Positions 60,836-64,000 of a DNA stretch of 64,000 bases are shown in pieces. The notes under the pieces were generated by a model. That model ran no database searches, had not been told where the DNA came from, and saw only the letters and a list, made by a program, of their open reading frames with translations. This DNA is from Micromonospora sp. HM5-17 (GTDB taxonomy: Bacteria > Actinomycetota > Actinomycetes > Mycobacteriales > Micromonosporaceae): the NCBI RefSeq assembly GCF_003762835.1, contig NZ_RJWA01000001.1:1-64000 (forward strand), in the 5' to 3' direction. The translations under genes and the position numbers were made by a program. Numbering within the stretch: the first letter of the stretch is position 1; every line of letters begins with the position of its first letter.

Positions 60836-61252
60836 TCAGCCAGCGACCTGGCCCGCGGACAGCTCGGTCAGCAGCTTCTCCACGCGAGCGCGGATCTCGT
60901 CGCGGATCGGGCGCACCGCGTCAACGCCCTGACCGGCGGGGTCGTCGAGTTGCCAGTCCTCGTAGCGCTTGCCGGGGAAGACGGGGCAGGCGTCGCCGCA
61001 TCCCATGGTGACGATCACATCGGAGGACTCGGCCGTCTCCCATTCCAGGAGTTTCGGGGTCTGGTCGGTGATGTCGATGCCGACCTCGCGCATCACCTCG
61101 ACAGCGGCAGGGTTGATCTGGGTAGCGGGTGCGGAGCCGGCGGAGCGGACCTCGACGCTGTCGCCGCCGAGATGGCGGAGCCAGCCGGCAGCCATCTGGG
61201 AACGGCCGGCGTTGTGCACGCAGACGAACAGGACGCTGGGTTTGTCGGGCAT
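60836..61252 (-). CDS. arsC: Arsenate reductase (low-MW phosphatase type)
   Basis: 138 residues: SVLFVCVHNAGRSQMAAGWL with the CxxxxxR anion loop (Cys10, Arg16), then VIVTMGCGDACPVFPGKRYE with the resolving cysteines and DWQLDDPAG. Reduces arsenate to arsenite for the ACR3 pump encoded upstream. ATG 61252 with GAAGGA. The same frame is open back to an ATG overlapping the acr3 stop (61495), but that extension is not conserved in the family as known to me. Confidence 0.93.
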   Translation of the reverse strand: MPDKPSVLFVCVHNAGRSQMAAGWLRHLGGDSVEVRSAGSAPATQINPAAVEVMREVGIDITDQTPKLLEWETAESSDVIVTMGCGDACPVFPGKRYEDWQLDDPAGQGVDAVRPIRDEIRARVEKLLTELSAGQVAG

Positions 61253-61491
61253 GATCGGTTCCTTCGCGGTCAGGTGGTACGGCCGGCGGCTCGCAGGCGC
61301 GTCGAGGGTTGGCTCGGCCGGGGTGATGTCGCGGCGTGTGGGTTTCCCGGCTAGCCGCTGGTCGAGCCGGGCGTTGCGGAAGCGGGGCTGGTAGGGCTTG
61401 TTGACGTGACCGTCGATCGGCCCGGTGGTCGAACCGCCGGGCGTCGTCGGCCCGCCGGTACCCGTCCCGCTCGTCCCGCGCCGCCCGGGTG

Positions 61492-62589
61492 TCATGGGGA
61501 GTTCCGGGCGGGGACTGTCGTCGGGAACAGGCGTCGGCGTAGGGCGAGGCTGACGTAGACCAGGGCGACGAGGACGGGTACCTCGATGAGTGGTCCGACG
61601 ACGCCGGCGAGGGCCTGGCCGCTGGTGACTCCGAAGGTGCCGATCGCCACGGCGATGGCCAGCTCGAAGTTGTTCCCGGCCGCGGTGAAGGCGAGGGTGG
61701 TCGTCCGTTCATAGCCGAGCCCGATCGTCCGGCCGAGGGCGTAGGAGCCGGCCCACATGATCGCGAAGTAGGCCAGCAACGGCACCGCGATCAGCGCGAC
61801 GTCCCACGGCCGATTGGTGATCGCATCACCTTGCAGGGCGAAGAGGATGACGATGGTGAACAAAAGTCCGTACAGGGCGACCGGGCCGATCTTCGGCAGG
61901 AACGTGTCCTCGTACCAGACGCGGCCCTTTCCGCGCTCGCCGAGGCGTCGGGTGAGGTAGCCGGCGAGCAGTGGGATGCCGAGGAAGATCAGTACGTTGC
62001 CGGCGATGTCCCAGCCGGAGACCTGCAACGCCTGCCCGGACAGGCCGAGCCAGTCCGGTAGGACTGACAGGTAGAACCAGCCGAGGACGCCGAAGGCGAG
62101 GACCTGGAAGACGGAGTTGAGAGCGACCAGGACGGCGGCGGCCTCCCGGTCGCCGCAGGCGAGGTCGTTCCAGATGATCACCATGGCGATGCAGCGGGCC
62201 AGGCCGACGATGATCAGGCCGGTGCGGTACTCGGCGTGGTCGGCCAGGAAGATCCAGGCCAGGGCGAACATGACCGCCGGGCCGATCAGCCAGTTCAGCA
62301 CCAGCGACGAGATGAGCAGGCGGCGGTCGCCGGTGACGGTGTCGAGCCGGTCGTAGCGGACCTTCGCCAGCACCGGATACATCATGACCAGCAGCCCGAC
62401 CGCGATAGGCAGCGAGATTCCGCCGACCTTGACCGCTTCCAGGGCGGTGTTCAGGCCGGGGATGGCCCGGCCGAGCAGCAGCCCGGCGACCATCGCCAGG
62501 CCGATCCACAGCGGCAGGAACCGGTCCAGGCGAGAGAGTCGGGCAACGACCGCAGGTGCCGTGTCCGTGGTGGGGGCGGTGGTGGTCAT
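61492..62589 (-). CDS. acr3: Arsenite efflux transporter ACR3
   Basis: 365 residues, ten helices. Contains LARCIAMVIIWNDLACGDRE with the essential Cys, and FTAAGNNFELAIAVAIGTFG with the conserved Glu of the bile/arsenite/riboflavin transporter superfamily. Exports As(III). The ATG at 62589 overlaps the stop of the upstream ArsR gene (ATGA). Confidence 0.95.
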   Translation of the reverse strand: MTTTAPTTDTAPAVVARLSRLDRFLPLWIGLAMVAGLLLGRAIPGLNTALEAVKVGGISLPIAVGLLVMMYPVLAKVRYDRLDTVTGDRRLLISSLVLNWLIGPAVMFALAWIFLADHAEYRTGLIIVGLARCIAMVIIWNDLACGDREAAAVLVALNSVFQVLAFGVLGWFYLSVLPDWLGLSGQALQVSGWDIAGNVLIFLGIPLLAGYLTRRLGERGKGRVWYEDTFLPKIGPVALYGLLFTIVILFALQGDAITNRPWDVALIAVPLLAYFAIMWAGSYALGRTIGLGYERTTTLAFTAAGNNFELAIAVAIGTFGVTSGQALAGVVGPLIEVPVLVALVYVSLALRRRLFPTTVPARNSP

Positions 62590-63014
62590 CAGCACTCCCG
62601 GCGGGCTTCGGCGTTGGCGCGGGCCTGGGCGGCCAGGTCGGCGAGGTGGGCGGCGGCGGCTTCCAGGGCGTCGGGCAGCAGCCGGTAGTAGGTGAACCGG
62701 CCGCGTGGTTCGGCGACGACCAGACCGGCGTCACGGAGTTGCCGCAGGTGCCCGGAGACGTTGGGCTGCTTCGCGCCGGTGTCGGCGACCAGGTGGCAGG
62801 TGCACGCCGGCCCCTGGGCGAGGAGGTCGACGATCTGGGCCCGGAGCGGGTCGGCCAACAACCTGATCACATCAGGTGTGTCTGATATCAGCACGGCCTG
62901 ATGCAAGCATGCGCAGTTGCCAACCGTCCAGTTGGCCGGAGTGAACATCAGATGTACGGGCCACCGGAACGCGATCCGACGAGCCGGCAGCGCGGCCCGG
63001 GGCTCGCCCGTCAC
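62589..63014 (-). CDS. ArsR-family metalloid sensor
   Basis: 141 residues from GTG 63014, whose GTGA overlaps the stop of the next upstream ArsR gene; a GTG at 62894 (VLISDTPDVIRLLADPLRAQ) would give the usual 101-residue size. Winged helix with LAQGPACTCHLVADTGAKQPNV has a CxC in the alpha-3 helix region as in As(III)/Cd sensors. The optional N-terminal extension carries another CxC (NCACLHQA). C-terminal Cys. Coupled to acr3. Confidence 0.85.
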   Translation of the reverse strand: MTGEPRAALPARRIAFRWPVHLMFTPANWTVGNCACLHQAVLISDTPDVIRLLADPLRAQIVDLLAQGPACTCHLVADTGAKQPNVSGHLRQLRDAGLVVAEPRGRFTYYRLLPDALEAAAAHLADLAAQARANAEARREC

Positions 63015-63388
63015 GCGCTCGCCGGCATCCCGATTTGGAGCAGACTTGCGAGTTGCCGCATGATCCCCGGCCGCGCCCGGTAGTAGACCCAGGTGCCTCG
63101 GCGTTCGGCGTCAACGAGGCCGGTCTCCCGCAGAGTCTTGAGGTGGTGGGAGATCGTCGGCCCGGACAGGTCGAACGCCGGGGTGAGATCGCAGACGCAG
63201 ATCTCCCCGGCTGGTGCTGAGGCGATCATCGACATCAACTGGAGACGCACCGGGTCCCCGAGGGCCTTGAAGGCCGGGGCGAGCACGGCGGCGGTCTGCG
63301 CCGGGATCCGCTGCTCGCTCATTGGGGCGCAGCAGGGCGTTCCGGCGTTGAGGTCGGTCAGGCTGAGCACCGGCGACTGCTTCGACAT
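63011..63388 (-). CDS. arsR: ArsR-family arsenite-responsive repressor
   Basis: 125 residues with the classical ArsR sensor helix GEICVCDLTPAFDLSGPTIS (CxC in ELCVCDL-type motif) and HHLKTLRETGLVDAERRGTW. An N-terminal Cys pair (TPCCAP) is additional. First gene of the minus-strand operon arsR-arsR-acr3-arsC. A 9-bp-arm palindrome lies directly upstream, shared with the divergent small-protein genes. Confidence 0.93.
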   Translation of the reverse strand: MSKQSPVLSLTDLNAGTPCCAPMSEQRIPAQTAAVLAPAFKALGDPVRLQLMSMIASAPAGEICVCDLTPAFDLSGPTISHHLKTLRETGLVDAERRGTWVYYRARPGIMRQLASLLQIGMPASA

Positions 63389-63407
63389 GCGTCTAGGTTG
63401 ACAGGTC

Positions 63408-63436
63408 TCGAATCAGCATGCAACTCTCTGATTCGA
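63408..63436. promoter_or_regulatory. ArsR operator, divergent ars promoter
   Basis: Perfect inverted repeat TCGAATCAG (63408-63416) and CTGATTCGA (63428-63436) with an 11-bp spacer between the ArsR gene and the divergent small Cys-containing genes. A TTGACA hexamer lies at 63398-63403. Probably regulates both directions. Confidence 0.75.
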
Positions 63437-63472
63437 AGAACGTCGAGACAACCCCGACGTGGAGAGGAAGCG

Positions 63473-63619
63473 ATGCTCCGACTGTTCCGCCGCCGGTCCC
63501 CCGTCGCGGGGGTGCGGTTCTGCGACGGCTGCGCCGAGGTCACCACCGCCGAACAGCGCGTCCGCCGCCGCTACGACCGTGATCACACCGACCTCTACCC
63601 GCTGATCCTGCCCCGCTGA
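63473..63619 (+). CDS. Small CxxC protein in ars cluster
   Basis: 48 residues, MLRLFRRRSPVAGVRFCDGC followed by AEVTTAEQRVRRRYDRD. One CxxC pair and a basic N-terminus. Good Shine-Dalgarno (GGAGAGGAAG) before the ATG at 63473. Divergent from arsR across the palindromic operator and followed by a Cys-pair-rich gene. Function unknown. Confidence 0.7.
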   Translation: MLRLFRRRSPVAGVRFCDGCAEVTTAEQRVRRRYDRDHTDLYPLILPR

Positions 63620-63637
63620 CACATGAGGAGTCCCACC

Positions 63638-63879
63638 ATGACCGGAAACGAGAGCACCGGGGGTTTCGCTGGAGACCCGGCCGCCGCACTGAATGTCGCC
63701 GGTTCCACCGGCTGCTGCGGCAACCCCGCCCAGTCGACGAACATCACCCTGCCCGACCCCGCCAACCCCACGGGCGGCACCTGCTGTGGCACCCCGGCGG
63801 CGGCCGTCGCCGCGAACTCCTGCTGCGCCCGGAGGCCAAGGCCGAGGCCGTCGCGACTGGAACGGGGTGCTGCGGATGA
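63638..63879 (+). CDS. Cys-Cys-rich small protein, frameshifted
   Basis: ATG 63638 (MTGNESTGGFAGDPAAALNV). Vicinal cysteines occur as STGCCGN, GGTCCGT and NSCC. Near 63828 the frame breaks: a missing C would restore PEAKAEAVATGTGCCG-stop at 63877-63879, giving a fourth pair and an ATGA overlap with the next gene. The uncorrected frame runs into an Arg-rich tail ending at 63928. Regularly spaced CC pairs in an ars locus suggest arsenite or thiol chemistry. Indel or sequencing error. Confidence 0.6.
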
Positions 63880-64000
63880 GCGCCCGACCCAGCCCGACCG
63901 TGCGGCCGGCCACCGTCGCCGACCTTGACGCGGCGCTGGGCGCTCTGTCGGCCGACCAGCTGGCCGCGACGGTCGCCACTCTGGCCGGCGACGCCTTTAC
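63876..64000 (+). CDS. Hypothetical protein, partial at window edge
   Basis: ATG 63876 overlaps the corrected stop of the Cys-rich gene (ATGA). Visible N-terminus MSARPSPTVRPATVADLDAA followed by an Ala-rich helix to the window end. Too short to assign; TVRPATVADLDA is like the start of GNAT acetyltransferases, but this is weak. Confidence 0.45.
   Translation, partial: MSARPSPTVRPATVADLDAALGALSADQLAATVATLAGDAF

Noticed and set aside
61826-62734. 302-codon minus-strand frame overlapping acr3
   Set aside because: Shadow of acr3 in another frame; Arg/Pro-rich without membrane helices.
1-64000. cas genes for the CRISPR array
   Set aside because: No Cas3, Cse, Cas5-7, Cas1 or Cas2-like sequence was recognised anywhere in the window.

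Overview
The window is 64 kb of high-GC DNA (GC-rich third codon positions, frequent GTG starts, many ATGA/GTGA start-stop overlaps) with an actinomycete gene repertoire: DUF397 protein, WXG100 proteins, mycosin relative, AfsR/SARP regulator and MerR/CmtR-type sensors. A Micromonosporaceae-like filamentous actinomycete is my best guess; this is inferred from gene content, as no rRNA is present.

Layout. (1) 1-443: end of a probable HTH/DUF5753 regulator with its DUF397 partner. (2) 600-2279: a type I-E-like CRISPR array of 28 identical repeats, read on the minus strand, leader at about 2280-2370, with no cas gene in the window. (3) 2758-13453: a minus-strand type VII (ESX/WXG100) operon: two WXG100 proteins, an EssC/EccC-like FHA-FtsK ATPase, a large coiled-coil/hydrophobic protein, two unknowns, a secreted degenerate transglycosylase-ricin lectin protein, and a mycosin-like protein with all three catalytic residues replaced. 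A divergent pair (13662, LuxR 14429) and an AfsR-like regulator (15028-17805) follow. (4) 18103-25453: ordinary chromosomal genes (MOSC protein, two-component system with CPBP protease, creatininase-family enzyme with a frameshifted HTH regulator) plus an IS5 relic.

(5) 25773-25815 is the 3' half of a tRNA-Arg with a terminator on its host side. This is the signature of an att site and marks the left edge of an integrated island running rightwards, probably past 64 kb. (6) 26455-37362 is defence-like cargo: a Cys-rich protein, a helicase with a C-terminal nuclease-like motif, two nuclease-like proteins, and a complete ABC-three-component (ABC-3C) operon. (7) 38423-64000 is a mosaic of metal and metalloid resistance: merB/merR, CadD, two CDF transporters, three CmtR-like sensors, a DHA2 exporter with an AraC regulator, LspA, a CaCA exchanger, a P1B-ATPase, a cytochrome-c-maturation/lipoprotein block (ResB, TlpA, CcdA, Lnt, DUF2752, CcsB), an MMPL transporter and an ars cluster. 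Transposase, integrase, MFS and AraC fragments lie between the modules.

How it works together. The type VII operon looks translationally coupled and exports WXG100-type cargo, with two apparent pseudo-enzymes at its 3' end. In the island, metal sensors sit inside or beside the exporters they probably control. The block 45729-57173 couples metal sensing to lipoprotein processing and to thiol/heme-delivery machinery without any visible c-type cytochrome. The most promising candidates for something undescribed are the helicase/nuclease module at 27440-33610, the metal-sensor-linked Lnt/ResB/CcsB block, and the pseudo-protease type VII locus.
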